Positions 50,999-59,988 of a stretch of DNA of 64,000 nucleotides are shown one piece after another; the first letter of the stretch is position 1; each line of letters begins with the position of its first letter. The notes under the pieces were generated by a model, which was given only the letters and a program-made list of their open reading frames with translations, was not told the DNA's origin and did not search any database. Made by a program: the position numbers and the translations under genes. Source of the stretch: Alcaligenes pakistanensis (lineage in GTDB: Bacteria > Pseudomonadota > Gammaproteobacteria > Burkholderiales > Burkholderiaceae_B); contig NZ_BMZN01000005.1 in NCBI RefSeq assembly GCF_014652815.1, positions 266,018-330,017 on the forward strand. The letters are read 5' to 3'.

Positions 50999-51933
50999 AT
51001 ATCCGTTTTTTAGAAACCTTTATCTGGATAGCTCGTCTGGGCAGTTTTCGGGCAGCGGCTAATAAGCAGCACCTGACACAGGCCGCTGTGTCGGGGCGGA
51101 TTGCGGCCCTGGAAAGCGAGTTTCAGAAAACCTTGTTCGAGCGCGGTCACCGTGACCTGCGTCTGACCCCGGCAGGGCGAAAGTTGATGCAGTATGCCGA
51201 ACAGATGTTGGGTATGGAGCACGATTTACGCGAGGCGCTGGCCGGCTCCAGCCGTTTGAGCGGCCGGGTGCGCCTGGGCGTGGTCGAATCCATTGTGCAT
51301 ACCTGGTTCAAGGATCTGATCCGTCAGTTGCATGCCTTGTATCCCGAGCTGGAAATTGAACTGACCGCAGAGTCCACCTTGCGTCTGCATGATTTGCTTA
51401 AGCGCGGCACCATTGATGTGGCTTTGCAGACAGACCCCATCATGGGTGATGGCATACGCAACTTGCCCATGGGGTCCATGCGTATGGGCTGGGTAAGTAT
51501 GGCTGACGAAGCCATGCCCGTGCGTAGTGGCTTGCAGGAACTGGTGCAGCGCTGGCCTCTGGTGACCTTTCCCCGTGGCTCTCAACCCCATCTGGCCCTG
51601 GTGCAATTGCTGGAACCTTTGCCAGTGGGTCAGGCCCGGATTCATTACGTGTCTTCTATTGCGGCCAGCACCCAGTTGCTGGAAGCGCAGCCCTGTGTGG
51701 CCACCCTGCCTTTGGCTGCCGTTAGCCGTCAGCTTAATAGTGGGCTGTATCAGGAAATCGTGTGTGAGCATGCTTTGCCGGACTTGCGGCTGGTGGCTAG
51801 CTGGCGGCCCGATCCCTTAACGCAGACGGCCCAAGCCGTTATTGGCGTGGCGCTGGAGCGCATGCATCATTTTGCCGCCGAGCACCCCGGACTGGCTTTA
51901 CCGCCGCCAGACACGCGTGTCTTCGCGATTTAG
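50995..51933 (+). CDS. LysR family transcriptional regulator (TRAP operon-linked)
   Basis: 312 residues, overlapping thpR by ATGA. HTH MNIRFLETFIWIARLGSFRAAANKQHLTQAAVSGRIAALESEFQ, then effector domain (VRLGVVESIVHTWFKDLIRQLHALYPELEIELTAESTLRL). The next genes, 197 bp downstream on the same strand, form an EthD-like–TRAP–NHL unit, which it may control. There is no divergent target. An upstream ATG far inside thpR is rejected, because it would add more than 70 residues with no LysR homology. Confidence 0.93.
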   Translation: MNIRFLETFIWIARLGSFRAAANKQHLTQAAVSGRIAALESEFQKTLFERGHRDLRLTPAGRKLMQYAEQMLGMEHDLREALAGSSRLSGRVRLGVVESIVHTWFKDLIRQLHALYPELEIELTAESTLRLHDLLKRGTIDVALQTDPIMGDGIRNLPMGSMRMGWVSMADEAMPVRSGLQELVQRWPLVTFPRGSQPHLALVQLLEPLPVGQARIHYVSSIAASTQLLEAQPCVATLPLAAVSRQLNSGLYQEIVCEHALPDLRLVASWRPDPLTQTAQAVIGVALERMHHFAAEHPGLALPPPDTRVFAI

Positions 51934-52130
51934 CCTTTGAGGGTTTTCCCCTTACCTGCGTATGTGTACTGAGCGTGGGCTTGATTGATAATCTATATAC
52001 CGCGCCATTCGCTGTATCTGATCGCTTTTTCCTATTGCTCCAGGCTGAAATAAAACATTTTGAATCTGCTTAGCAGCCGTTGGACACTCCCATAAAGAGT
52101 ATTCAATGACTTTGATTTGGAGAGGCTTTC

Positions 52131-52805
52131 GTGTCTGCTACTTTTCGTACTGATCGTGATGCGCCGGGGGAACTGTTCATCTGGACAGACATCGCTCCTG
52201 AGCATGAGCAAGATTTCAACCAATGGTATGAGCGCGAGCATATGGCTGAACGTGCTGCCATACCGGGTTTTCAGTGGTCGCGTCGTTATGTGCGCCAAGG
52301 CGCTGGGCGTAAGTACCTGGCCTTGTACCGCACCGAGTCTTTGCGGGTTTTTGGTACTGCTGACTATAAAAAAGCCTTTGAGCGGCAAACGGACTGGTCC
52401 ATCGCTAATTTTGGCCGTATGAGTAATACCCAGCGACGCGTGATGGCGGTGTCTTTATTGGGAGGTGCAGGCACCGGTTCGGTGGTGCTGCTGGTGCGTT
52501 TGGCTGACGCGGTCCAATTGGATGAGCTGGCCCGCCAGAGTGCGGCCTATCTGGAACAGACCGATGGTCTGCTGGCCTTGCGCGTACTGACGCCTGATCC
52601 TGAACTCTCCACCCCCTTGCCATCCGAAGATGTGCGGCAGCGCAGTCTGGATCCTTATTTGGTGGCCGACCTGACCACGGTTTCCGCTGCTCGTACCCTG
52701 GTTGCACGCTTGCAGCAGGATTTGGGCGTGGCGACCAACGATGTATCCGAGTTTTCTTTGTTGTGGGATCTGCAGTCAAGGGATCTGAATGCGGGCCGCC
52801 CATAA
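52131..52805 (+). CDS. EthD-like/dimeric alpha-beta barrel protein
   Basis: 224-residue cytoplasmic protein with two tandem ferredoxin-like halves. The first half has WTDIAPEHEQDFNQWYEREHMAERAAIPGFQWSRRY, a pattern of EthD and similar dimeric alpha-beta barrel proteins (the WYxxEHxxER core); the second repeats a weaker version. A GTG start at 52131 is preceded by TTTGGAGAGGCTTTC. It opens the TRAP cluster and is followed 37 bp later by dctP. Proteins of this shape are often associated with catabolic enzymes, but none has a settled mechanism. Confidence 0.82.
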   Translation: MSATFRTDRDAPGELFIWTDIAPEHEQDFNQWYEREHMAERAAIPGFQWSRRYVRQGAGRKYLALYRTESLRVFGTADYKKAFERQTDWSIANFGRMSNTQRRVMAVSLLGGAGTGSVVLLVRLADAVQLDELARQSAAYLEQTDGLLALRVLTPDPELSTPLPSEDVRQRSLDPYLVADLTTVSAARTLVARLQQDLGVATNDVSEFSLLWDLQSRDLNAGRP

Positions 52806-52842
52806 GGCGGCTATCACCTCAATGCTAGGGAGAAGCGACATC

Positions 52843-53811
52843 ATGATCAAAAAACTACTTTCTATGGCTTGCGTGCTTGCGTTGGCTGGAACGGCTCAGG
52901 CAGCGAGCACGTGGAATATGACGGCCGAACAGCCCGATAGCAATTTCCTGACGCAAAACGCGCGCGAGTTCGCGGCGGATGTGAAGGCTGCGACCAATGG
53001 TGAACTGAATATCAATGTGCAGTCCAACTCCGTGTTGCTCAAACGCCCCGAGGTAAAGCGCGGTGTGCAGCAAGGTGTGGTGCAGGTGGGGGAAATGCTG
53101 GTGGCTGCCATCGGTAATGAAGACCCTATGTTCGAGGTTGATAGCGTGCCTTTCCTGGCCTCGTCTTTCGATCAGTCGGAAAAGCTCTGGAAAGCGACTC
53201 GCCCTTTCCTGGCCGAGCGTCTGGACAAGCAAGGCATCATTCTGGTCTATGGCTCACCTTGGCCACCTCAAGGTATTTACACTAAAAAGCCGGTAGAGCA
53301 GTTGTCTGACCTGGCAGGAGTGCGCTTTCGCGCCTACAGCCCGGCCACCAGCCGCCTGGTTTCCTTGATGGGGGCGGTGCCTACAACGGTGCAAACGCCC
53401 GAAGTACCCCAGGCATTTTCCACCGGCATTATCGACGCCATGCTGACCTCGCCTGCGACTGGTGTGGACTCTCAGGCGTGGGACTACGTGAAGTACTACT
53501 ACGACGCCCAAGTCTTTATTCCACAAAGCTTTGTCATCATGAATAAACGTGCGTTCCAGCGTTTGCCTGAAAATGTGCAAAAAGCGGTGCTGGAAGCGGG
53601 TGCACGTGCCGAGGAACGCGGTTGGGCTGTGTCGCGCGAGCAGACGTCCAAGCTGACTCAGTCCATGGCCGACAAAGGCATGGTGGTGGGCCAGTTGAGC
53701 GACAAACTGTCGGGTGAAATGCACGCGATTGGCGAGACGATGACCGAAGAGTGGCTGAAAAAAGCCGGCGCGGATGGTCAGAAGCTGCTTGACGCTTACC
53801 GTCAACCGTAA
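52843..53811 (+). CDS. TRAP transporter substrate-binding protein (DctP-like)
   Basis: 322-residue periplasmic receptor. Signal MIKKLLSMACVLALAGTAQAA cleaves near residue 21. Mature pattern TWNMTAEQPDSNFLTQNAREFAADVKAATNGELNINVQSNSVLLKRPEVKRGVQQGVVQVGE and VRFRAYSPATSRLVSLMGAVPTTV. Arg-bearing RFRAYSPATSR is where the family places the carboxylate-binding Arg. Start chosen after AGGGAGAAGCGAC; the longer frame starts inside the previous gene. The downstream dctQ begins 15 bp after its stop. Confidence 0.94.
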   Translation: MIKKLLSMACVLALAGTAQAASTWNMTAEQPDSNFLTQNAREFAADVKAATNGELNINVQSNSVLLKRPEVKRGVQQGVVQVGEMLVAAIGNEDPMFEVDSVPFLASSFDQSEKLWKATRPFLAERLDKQGIILVYGSPWPPQGIYTKKPVEQLSDLAGVRFRAYSPATSRLVSLMGAVPTTVQTPEVPQAFSTGIIDAMLTSPATGVDSQAWDYVKYYYDAQVFIPQSFVIMNKRAFQRLPENVQKAVLEAGARAEERGWAVSREQTSKLTQSMADKGMVVGQLSDKLSGEMHAIGETMTEEWLKKAGADGQKLLDAYRQP

Positions 53812-53826
53812 ACAAGGAGTGCGTCC

Positions 53827-54318
53827 ATGATCGTTCTGGAGCGTATGGCCAGGGTCTGCGGCGCACTTGCCGCACTCTTCCTGTGTTTGATTGGAGTCGT
53901 GGTGACAGCGCAGATTGTGGCGCGCCTGTTTTCCATGCAGATACCCGCCTCGGATGACTTTGCGGGTTGGTTTATGGCGGCATCTATTTTTTTGGCGCTG
54001 CCCTATGCCATGTTGCGCGGCGATCATATCCGCGTGTCCTTGTTGTTGCAGGTGATGCCCGAGCGCCTGCATCGCCCTTACGAGCTGATAGCCACGACGA
54101 TTGCAATGGCCCTGGCCGCCTGGTGCTCCTGGGAGACGGCTCATTTTGTCTATGAGTCCTTTATTTATAAGGAAGTGGCCCAGGGCATGGTGGCGGTGCC
54201 GCTGTGGATTCCGCAGCTGGGTATGCCGATTGGCCTGGGATTGCTGACCTTGATGTTGTTGCGACGTTTGTTGCACGCAGCCCAGGGTCAAAAACTGGAG
54301 GCAACTGAACATGGCTGA
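53827..54318 (+). CDS. TRAP transporter small permease (DctQ-like)
   Basis: 163-residue four-helix subunit. VVVTAQIVARLFSMQIPASDDFAGWFMAASIFLALPYAMLRGDHIRVSLLL shows the DctQ pattern with the DHIRVSLL turn. Overlaps dctM by 8 bp (ATGGCTGA), so the two permease subunits are translated in a fixed ratio. Its start is 15 bp behind the dctP stop. Confidence 0.93.
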   Translation: MIVLERMARVCGALAALFLCLIGVVVTAQIVARLFSMQIPASDDFAGWFMAASIFLALPYAMLRGDHIRVSLLLQVMPERLHRPYELIATTIAMALAAWCSWETAHFVYESFIYKEVAQGMVAVPLWIPQLGMPIGLGLLTLMLLRRLLHAAQGQKLEATEHG

Positions 54319-55606
54319 TTTATCTCAGGCAATTGTGCTGTTGGTGGCTCTGCTTGTCTTGTTAGCCAGCGGCGTATGGGTAGCGCTGGTTCTGATCGCT
54401 TGCGGTATCTTGTCCATCGTTTTGTATGCCGATGCGCCGGCGGGCATTATCTTTGCCACCAAGGCGTGGGACTCTTCGGCCAGTTGGGCCTTGACGGCCT
54501 TGCCCCTGTTTATCTGGATGGGGGAAATTCTGTATCGCACCCGTTTGGCAGAGGATATGTTTAGCGGTCTGGGGCCGTGGGTACAGCGTTTGCCGGGCCG
54601 TCTGGTCCACGTTAACACCTTTGGTTGCGGTATTTTTGCGGCTGTCAGTGGGTCTTCGGCCGCCACCGCCGCCACCATTGGGCGTATCTCTTTACCCGAG
54701 CTCAAAGCCCGCGGTTATGACGACAGCATCAGCATTGGCTCTTTGGCTGGTGCAGGGACCTTGGGTCTGCTGATCCCACCGTCCATTGTGATGATTGTCT
54801 ACGCCGTAGCGGCGCAGGTGTCCATCATTCGCTTGTTCGTGGCGGGTGTGCTGCCGGGCATCATGTTGATGTGCCTGTTCTCGCTTTACATCGCAATCTG
54901 GTCCTTGCGTCATCCGGACCGTGTGCCTACTGATGTTGAGGACCTGACGCTGGGCGAGAAAATCCGCCGTTTGCGTTTGCTCTTGCCGGTTGTGCTGCTG
55001 ATTATGGCGGTGATCGGTTCGATCTATGGCGGTATTGCGACGGCCACCGAGGCGGCAGTGCTGGGGGTGATTGGTTCCTTGGTCATTGCAGCGTTTGGAC
55101 GTTCTCTCAGTTGGAAGACGTTTACCGACAGCTTGTTGGGTGCGGCGCGCACGTCCTGCATGATTTCCTTCATCCTGATCGGGGCGGCTTATCTGACCAG
55201 TGCCATGAGCTTTACCGGCCTGCCTGCCAATCTGGCCGCCTGGATTGGGTCCTTGGGCCTGAACCAGTACGCCTTAATTGCCGTGCTGACGGTGTTCTTC
55301 ATTATTTTGGGTGCCTTCCTGGACGGGATTTCGATCGTGGTGCTGACCACCTCGGTCTTGCTGCCAGCCGTGTTGGCAGCGGGTATTGATCCGATCTGGT
55401 TTGGTATTTACCTGATCCTGACCGTGGAGATGGCGCAGATCACCCCGCCTATCGGTTTCAACTTGTTTGTGATCCAGGGCATTACCGGGCGCAATCTGTT
55501 TGAGCTGGTGCGCATGGCGTTCCCCTTCTTCCTGTTGCTGGTTTTAGCCACGGTGATTGTGACGGTCTTCCCGCAAATCGTCATGGTCTTGCCTAACGCG
55601 ATGTAA
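54311..55606 (+). CDS. TRAP transporter large permease (DctM-like)
   Basis: 431 residues, about 12 helices. Motifs ALTALPLFIWMGEILYRTRLAEDMFSGL, GCGIFAAVSGSSAATAATIGRISLPE, GTLGLLIPPSIVMIVYAVAAQVSIIRLF, GIATATEAAVLGVIGSL, and ITPPIGFNLFVIQGITG. The last motif is the DctM signature near the C-terminus. It drives substrate uptake with the periplasmic receptor encoded upstream. The NHL gene starts 13 bp downstream. Confidence 0.96.
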   Translation: MADLSQAIVLLVALLVLLASGVWVALVLIACGILSIVLYADAPAGIIFATKAWDSSASWALTALPLFIWMGEILYRTRLAEDMFSGLGPWVQRLPGRLVHVNTFGCGIFAAVSGSSAATAATIGRISLPELKARGYDDSISIGSLAGAGTLGLLIPPSIVMIVYAVAAQVSIIRLFVAGVLPGIMLMCLFSLYIAIWSLRHPDRVPTDVEDLTLGEKIRRLRLLLPVVLLIMAVIGSIYGGIATATEAAVLGVIGSLVIAAFGRSLSWKTFTDSLLGAARTSCMISFILIGAAYLTSAMSFTGLPANLAAWIGSLGLNQYALIAVLTVFFIILGAFLDGISIVVLTTSVLLPAVLAAGIDPIWFGIYLILTVEMAQITPPIGFNLFVIQGITGRNLFELVRMAFPFFLLLVLATVIVTVFPQIVMVLPNAM

Positions 55607-55618
55607 GGGGGATAAAGA

Positions 55619-56443
55619 ATGGCAACGGCTTATGTGACCTTGGGCGCGCAGCGCTATCGGGTAGAGCGTGCCTGGACGCAGGCGGATATCGGTAGCATCA
55701 CCAGCGTGGCGGTGCTGGCCGATGGCCGCATCGCGGCCTTGCTGCGTCGCCCGGCCTGTGTGCTGGTACTGGCCCCTGACGGGCAGGTGTCGGCACGGTG
55801 GGCGCTGGACGATATTTTATGCCCGCACCATATCAGTGCCCGCCCGCAAGGTGGGGTACTGGTTACCGATTTGGATGGGCATCAGATTCTGGCTCTGGAC
55901 GCTCATGGCAATGAGCAATGGCGGCTGGGAAAACCTGAGCAGCCCCGTTGGCAGGAGCCCTTCAATCACCCTACCCATGCCATTGAATGTTTGGACGGCG
56001 GGCTATGGGTCAGCGATGGTTATGGCAATACGGTAGTGCATCGTTTTGACCCACAGCGCCAATGGCTGGCGGCATTGGGAGCACCGGGGGCGGGGCCTTT
56101 ACAGTTCAGCACCCCCCATATGCTGGCCAGCGCAGCCGATGGCTCAATCTGGGTGGCGGACCGTGAAAATAACCGCGTGCAGCATCTGGATGTGCAGGGC
56201 CGCTACTTGGGTGAATTGCGCCCCATGTATAAACCGATGGCGGTGGCGGTACAGACTGACGGCTCGGTCTTGGTCAGCGACCAAACGGCTAGTTTGTGCC
56301 TCTTTGATCCTGAGTCCAGTACCTTGGTAGGGCGTTGTCGCGTGCAAGGTGTTTATGGGCATGGTTTGGCCGTGGGCCTGGACGGGCGTATTTATATAGC
56401 GGAAATGTTGCCCGATTGCTTAACTTGCTTACAGCCAGCTTAA
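55619..56443 (+). CDS. NHL/SMP-30-like beta-propeller protein
   Basis: 274-residue protein with repeating blades of about 45 residues (ITSVAVLADGRIAALLRRPACVLVLAPDG, GGVLVTDLDGHQILALDAHG, GGLWVSDGYGNTVVHRFDPQ, GSIWVADRENNRVQHLDVQG, GSVLVSDQTASLCLFDPES), the NHL-repeat pattern that builds a six-bladed propeller. There is no signal peptide, so it should be cytoplasmic. It may be a hydrolase or lactonase of the SMP-30 group, or a peptidyl-glycine-lyase-like scaffold; no catalytic residues can be assigned. It closes the TRAP unit, sharing its transcript with dctM. Confidence 0.85.
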   Translation: MATAYVTLGAQRYRVERAWTQADIGSITSVAVLADGRIAALLRRPACVLVLAPDGQVSARWALDDILCPHHISARPQGGVLVTDLDGHQILALDAHGNEQWRLGKPEQPRWQEPFNHPTHAIECLDGGLWVSDGYGNTVVHRFDPQRQWLAALGAPGAGPLQFSTPHMLASAADGSIWVADRENNRVQHLDVQGRYLGELRPMYKPMAVAVQTDGSVLVSDQTASLCLFDPESSTLVGRCRVQGVYGHGLAVGLDGRIYIAEMLPDCLTCLQPA

Positions 56444-56507
56444 TCGTCCACAAGGCATGAAAAAGTAGTCTTTGTTATGGAAGCCCTTGGAGCAAATCCA
56501 TTAGACT

Positions 56508-57644
56508 ATGCGCATGAATACGTCCGTGCCTCTGTATGTTCGTACAGACTCCTCTGGCCAGTTGCAATTGCTGGGCGATTGGTCCTTGCGTCACTATGAA
56601 GCGCTGCAAAGCAGTTTGCACGCGCTCAGTGACAAGCAGGACCGTTGGTCGCTGGATTTCAGCCAGCTTAAGGCGCTGGATACGGCGGGTGCCCAGGTCC
56701 TGTGTGAATGGCTGGGTACCGAGCGGGTACAGGCCGCCTTGGACAGCGCTCAGGGCTTGTCCAAAGAGCGCCATCAATTACTGAGTACGGTTGCCAAGGC
56801 GATGAGCCGCATGGACCAGGAGCACCTGGCTCCGGCTCGCTGGGGTATTACGGACTTGTTCGAGCGTGTGGGCCTGGCCATGGTTCACATTACGCGCAAT
56901 GTGCGTGAACTCTTGGGTTTTATCGGCCTGACGCTGGAAACCCTGATTCTGAATATGTTGCGGCCCAGCCAATGGCGCGTTACCTCGATTGTGGCGCAGT
57001 TGGAGGAAACCGCCTTTAATGCCGTGCCGATTGTGGCCTTGCTGACTTTTCTGGTCGGCGCGGTGATCGCCTTTCTGGGGGCAACGGTGCTGGCCGACTT
57101 TGGTGCCACCATCTATACCGTGAACCTGGTCGGCTTTTCCTTTTTGCGTGAATTTGCCGTGCTTTTGACTGCCATTTTGATGGCAGGCCGTACCGCCAGT
57201 GCATTTACTGCGCAGATCGGTTCCATGAAAGCGAACGAGGAAATCGACGCCTTGCGCGCCCAGGGCCTGAATCCCATGTTGATTCTGGTCATCCCGCGCG
57301 TGCTGGCCATGCTCTTGGCCATGCCGATCCTGACTTTTGTTGGCATGGTAGCGGGTATTTTTGGCGGTGGGCTGGTGTGTGCCCTGATCCTGGATATTTC
57401 GCCCACGATGTTCATCAATATCTTTAATCAGGATATTGATCTGCGGCACTTTGTCCTGGGAATGTCCAAGGCCCCTATCTTTGCGTTTTTGATCGCCGTC
57501 ATAGGGTGTCAGGAAGGCTTTAAAGTCACTGGCAGCGCCCAATCTGTAGGTGAACACACGACTTCTGCCGTGGTTCAGTCCATCTTTATCGTGATTCTGA
57601 TCGACGCACTGGCAGCGCTGTTCTTCATGGAGATGGGATGGTAG
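56508..57644 (+). CDS. STAS–MlaE fusion ABC permease (MCE system)
   Basis: 378-residue inner-membrane protein combining an N-terminal STAS-like domain (about 10–95, DFSQLKALDTAGAQVLCEWLG) with an MlaE permease of about 260 residues. MlaE motifs are LVGAVIAFLGATVLADFGATIYTVNLVGFSFLREFAVLLTAILMAGRTASAFTAQIGSMKANEEIDALRAQGLNPM. In the Mla system the permease and ATPase exchange phospholipid with the MlaD ring. An ATG at 56514 is an alternative start. The stop overlaps the ATPase gene by 7 bp. Confidence 0.94.
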   Translation: MRMNTSVPLYVRTDSSGQLQLLGDWSLRHYEALQSSLHALSDKQDRWSLDFSQLKALDTAGAQVLCEWLGTERVQAALDSAQGLSKERHQLLSTVAKAMSRMDQEHLAPARWGITDLFERVGLAMVHITRNVRELLGFIGLTLETLILNMLRPSQWRVTSIVAQLEETAFNAVPIVALLTFLVGAVIAFLGATVLADFGATIYTVNLVGFSFLREFAVLLTAILMAGRTASAFTAQIGSMKANEEIDALRAQGLNPMLILVIPRVLAMLLAMPILTFVGMVAGIFGGGLVCALILDISPTMFINIFNQDIDLRHFVLGMSKAPIFAFLIAVIGCQEGFKVTGSAQSVGEHTTSAVVQSIFIVILIDALAALFFMEMGW

Positions 57645-58435
57645 AGACCACGACTCCCCCCATTATCCAAGTGCGCGACCTGGACAACCGCTTTGGCGAT
57701 CACGTTGTGCACGAGCATCTGGACATGGATGTTTACCCCGGTGAAATCGTCGGGGTGGTGGGGGGCTCTGGTACGGGCAAGTCCGTGTTGCTGCGCTCCA
57801 TTCTGGGTCTGCGCCCGCCTACCGGTGGCACGGTGCGCATTTTTGATCAGGAAATTGGCTCCCTCTCGCCCGAAGCCCGTTCTCGTCTGGAACGTCGTTT
57901 GGGTGTGCTATTTCAGCAAGGGGCCTTGTTCTCTTCATTGACCGTGGTGGAGAACATTGCCATGCCTTTGATTGAACATATCGGCCTGTCTCGTACTTCC
58001 GCTGAGCATATCGCTGCCATGAAAATGTCCTTGGCTGGTTTGCCCGCCAATGCGGCGAACAAGTACCCGGCTGAACTGTCCGGGGGCATGATCAAGCGTG
58101 CAGCGTTGGCACGAGCCCTGGCGCTGGACCCGGAGATCCTGTTTCTGGATGAACCTACCGCGGGCCTGGACCCGGTAGGCGCGGGCGATTTTGATCAGCT
58201 TATTTTGACCTTGCGCGATGCGCTGGGATTGACCGTGTTTTTGGTCACACACGATCTGGATACGCTCTACACCATTTGTGATCGGGTGGCCGTGCTGGCG
58301 CAAAAGCGCGTGCTGGTCAACGACACGCTGGCTCGGGTAGAGCAAGTTGATAACGACTGGATCAAGGAATATTTCCACGGTCCACGGGGACGGGCCGCCC
58401 AACAGGCCCAAAACCGTCGTCAGGAGCATTGTTAA
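57638..58435 (+). CDS. MCE system ABC ATPase (MlaF-like)
   Basis: 265 residues, with Walker A GGSGTGKSV, signature LSGGMIKRAALARALALDP, Walker B LFLDEPTAGLDP, and the MlaF-type C-terminal tail that contacts a partner. It powers lipid movement across the envelope through the STAS–MlaE permease. Starts inside the permease gene; the MlaD-like start overlaps its stop by one base (TAATG). Confidence 0.95.
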   Translation: MVETTTPPIIQVRDLDNRFGDHVVHEHLDMDVYPGEIVGVVGGSGTGKSVLLRSILGLRPPTGGTVRIFDQEIGSLSPEARSRLERRLGVLFQQGALFSSLTVVENIAMPLIEHIGLSRTSAEHIAAMKMSLAGLPANAANKYPAELSGGMIKRAALARALALDPEILFLDEPTAGLDPVGAGDFDQLILTLRDALGLTVFLVTHDLDTLYTICDRVAVLAQKRVLVNDTLARVEQVDNDWIKEYFHGPRGRAAQQAQNRRQEHC

Positions 58436-59352
58436 TGGAACCGCGTGCCCATCATGTATTGATCGGGGTCTTTACCGTCGTGGTGGCTGTGGCTGCCGTT
58501 TTGTTCTCGCTTTGGCTGGCCAAAGCAGGGCAGGATGCCGAGACCCGAGATTACGATATTGTCTTTTTGGAAGGTGTGCGTGGCTTGTCGCGTGGCAGCG
58601 CCGTGCAGTACAACGGCTTGCGCGTCGGTGAAGTGCGCTTGCTGCGCCTGGACCCGAACGACTTGCAGCGCGTGCGTGCACAGGTCTCGATTCAGGCTTC
58701 CATCCCGATCCACGAAGACACTCAGGCCCGTCTGGCGCTGGCTGGTATCACTGGCCAGTCCGTGATTGAGCTGAGCGGCGGCACGCCTAACAGCCCCTTG
58801 CTGGAAGCCACGGGTGATAGCCTGCCCATGATCGTGGCCTCGCCTTCCCCCTTGGCCCAACTGATGGCCGGTGGCGAGGAGATGATGACGCAGATCTCCA
58901 AGCTGCTGGATAACGCGAATACCTTCCTGTCATCCGAGAACTCAAAATCCTTGTCGGCCAGTTTGCAAAAACTGGAGACCTTGATGGGTCAGTTATCGAC
59001 AGCCGGAGAAGGCGTGCCTGCCTTGGTGAAAGAACTGTCCCAGGCCAGCCAGCAAGCCACGACCTTATTGTCCTCCACGCAAGGTCTGGTGGATCGGCAA
59101 GGGACGCAGGCCATGAATGCGATCCAGAAATCCATGGAGGATTTCAGCCGGGCAACACAAAGTTTGAACAAGTTGCTGGAACAGAACTCAGGGGCCATCG
59201 GCCGTGGTGCTCAGGGCCTGACCGAGATCGAACCTGCTCTGCGTGAATTGCGTCAGGTGCTGGCTGGTTTCCGGGCGGTTACTTCCCGTCTGGAAGATAA
59301 TCCGGCGGGTTACCTCTTGGGTCGCGACAAATTACAGGAGTTCACACCATGA
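58435..59352 (+). CDS. MlaD-like MCE domain protein
   Basis: 305-residue anchored periplasmic protein. An N-terminal helix (VLIGVFTVVVAVAAVLFSLWLA) is followed by one MCE domain (about 40–120: DIVFLEGVRGLSRGSAVQYNGLRVGEVRLLRLDP) and a long coiled/helical tail (AQLMAGGEEMMTQISKLLDNANTFL and similar). MCE proteins form hexameric rings that pass lipid between membranes. The tail is longer than in E. coli MlaD, more like PqiB-type bridges. Overlaps the lipoprotein start by ATGA. Confidence 0.93.
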   Translation: MEPRAHHVLIGVFTVVVAVAAVLFSLWLAKAGQDAETRDYDIVFLEGVRGLSRGSAVQYNGLRVGEVRLLRLDPNDLQRVRAQVSIQASIPIHEDTQARLALAGITGQSVIELSGGTPNSPLLEATGDSLPMIVASPSPLAQLMAGGEEMMTQISKLLDNANTFLSSENSKSLSASLQKLETLMGQLSTAGEGVPALVKELSQASQQATTLLSSTQGLVDRQGTQAMNAIQKSMEDFSRATQSLNKLLEQNSGAIGRGAQGLTEIEPALRELRQVLAGFRAVTSRLEDNPAGYLLGRDKLQEFTP

Positions 59353-59984
59353 TGCCCACTGTTGTGCGTCGTTTGCTGCAGGCATCGGTAGTCGGTTTGG
59401 CTGCCTTGTCGACAGCCTGCTCAGTTCTACCCCAGGCCGAATCCCTGACGTATTACCAGCTTCCGGCTGTGGCCTTGACGGCCCAGCAAGCACCGGCCTC
59501 CCACAAGAATCTGATTATTCAGATGAACCGGCCCCATGCGGAGCGTTTGTTGGCCAGCTCCCGCATTACGGTGCTGCCTCAAGGCAATGAACTAAGTGCC
59601 TATAAGGGGGCGCGTTGGAGTGACGATGCCCCCGCTTTGCTGCGCAACCGCTTGGCTGATGCGCTGCGCGATGCAGCGCAGTTCCGGGCCGTCGTGCTTG
59701 ATAGCGAGTCTGTGATTGCGGATTGGGAATTAGGCGGCTCATTGAGTGCATTCCAGGTGGAATACGTTCAAGGCACCCCACGCGTGCAGATTCAGTTCGA
59801 TGCTTTGCTGCGCGATCAAGCCTCCGGCCAGTTGATTCAGACCCGACGTTTTGTGGCACAGCAGGCTGTGGATGGCACGGCTGTGCCGCAAGTGGTGGAA
59901 GCCTTTGGACTGGCAACAGATGCTTTGTCCTTGCAGGTGACCCAATGGTTAGGCTCTTTAACGGTTGTGACTACGACCCCTTAA
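59349..59984 (+). CDS. ABC-type transport auxiliary lipoprotein (PqiC-like)
   Basis: 211 residues. Lipobox LSTAC gives lipidated Cys24. The mature part follows the DUF330/PqiC pattern: LTYYQLPAV, KNLIIQMNRPHAERLLASSRITVLPQGNELSAYKGARWSDDAPALLRNRLADALRD. The family is an outer-membrane partner of MCE systems, receiving lipid from the MlaD-like ring. It completes a permease–ATPase–MCE–lipoprotein operon. Confidence 0.93.
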   Translation: MMPTVVRRLLQASVVGLAALSTACSVLPQAESLTYYQLPAVALTAQQAPASHKNLIIQMNRPHAERLLASSRITVLPQGNELSAYKGARWSDDAPALLRNRLADALRDAAQFRAVVLDSESVIADWELGGSLSAFQVEYVQGTPRVQIQFDALLRDQASGQLIQTRRFVAQQAVDGTAVPQVVEAFGLATDALSLQVTQWLGSLTVVTTTP

Positions 59985-59988
59985 TGCC

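Noticed and set aside
56508-59984. Naming the MCE operon mlaEFD
   Set aside because: The long MlaD-like tail, the STAS fusion and the PqiC-type lipoprotein set it apart, and mlaB and mlaC are not present, so no symbol is given.
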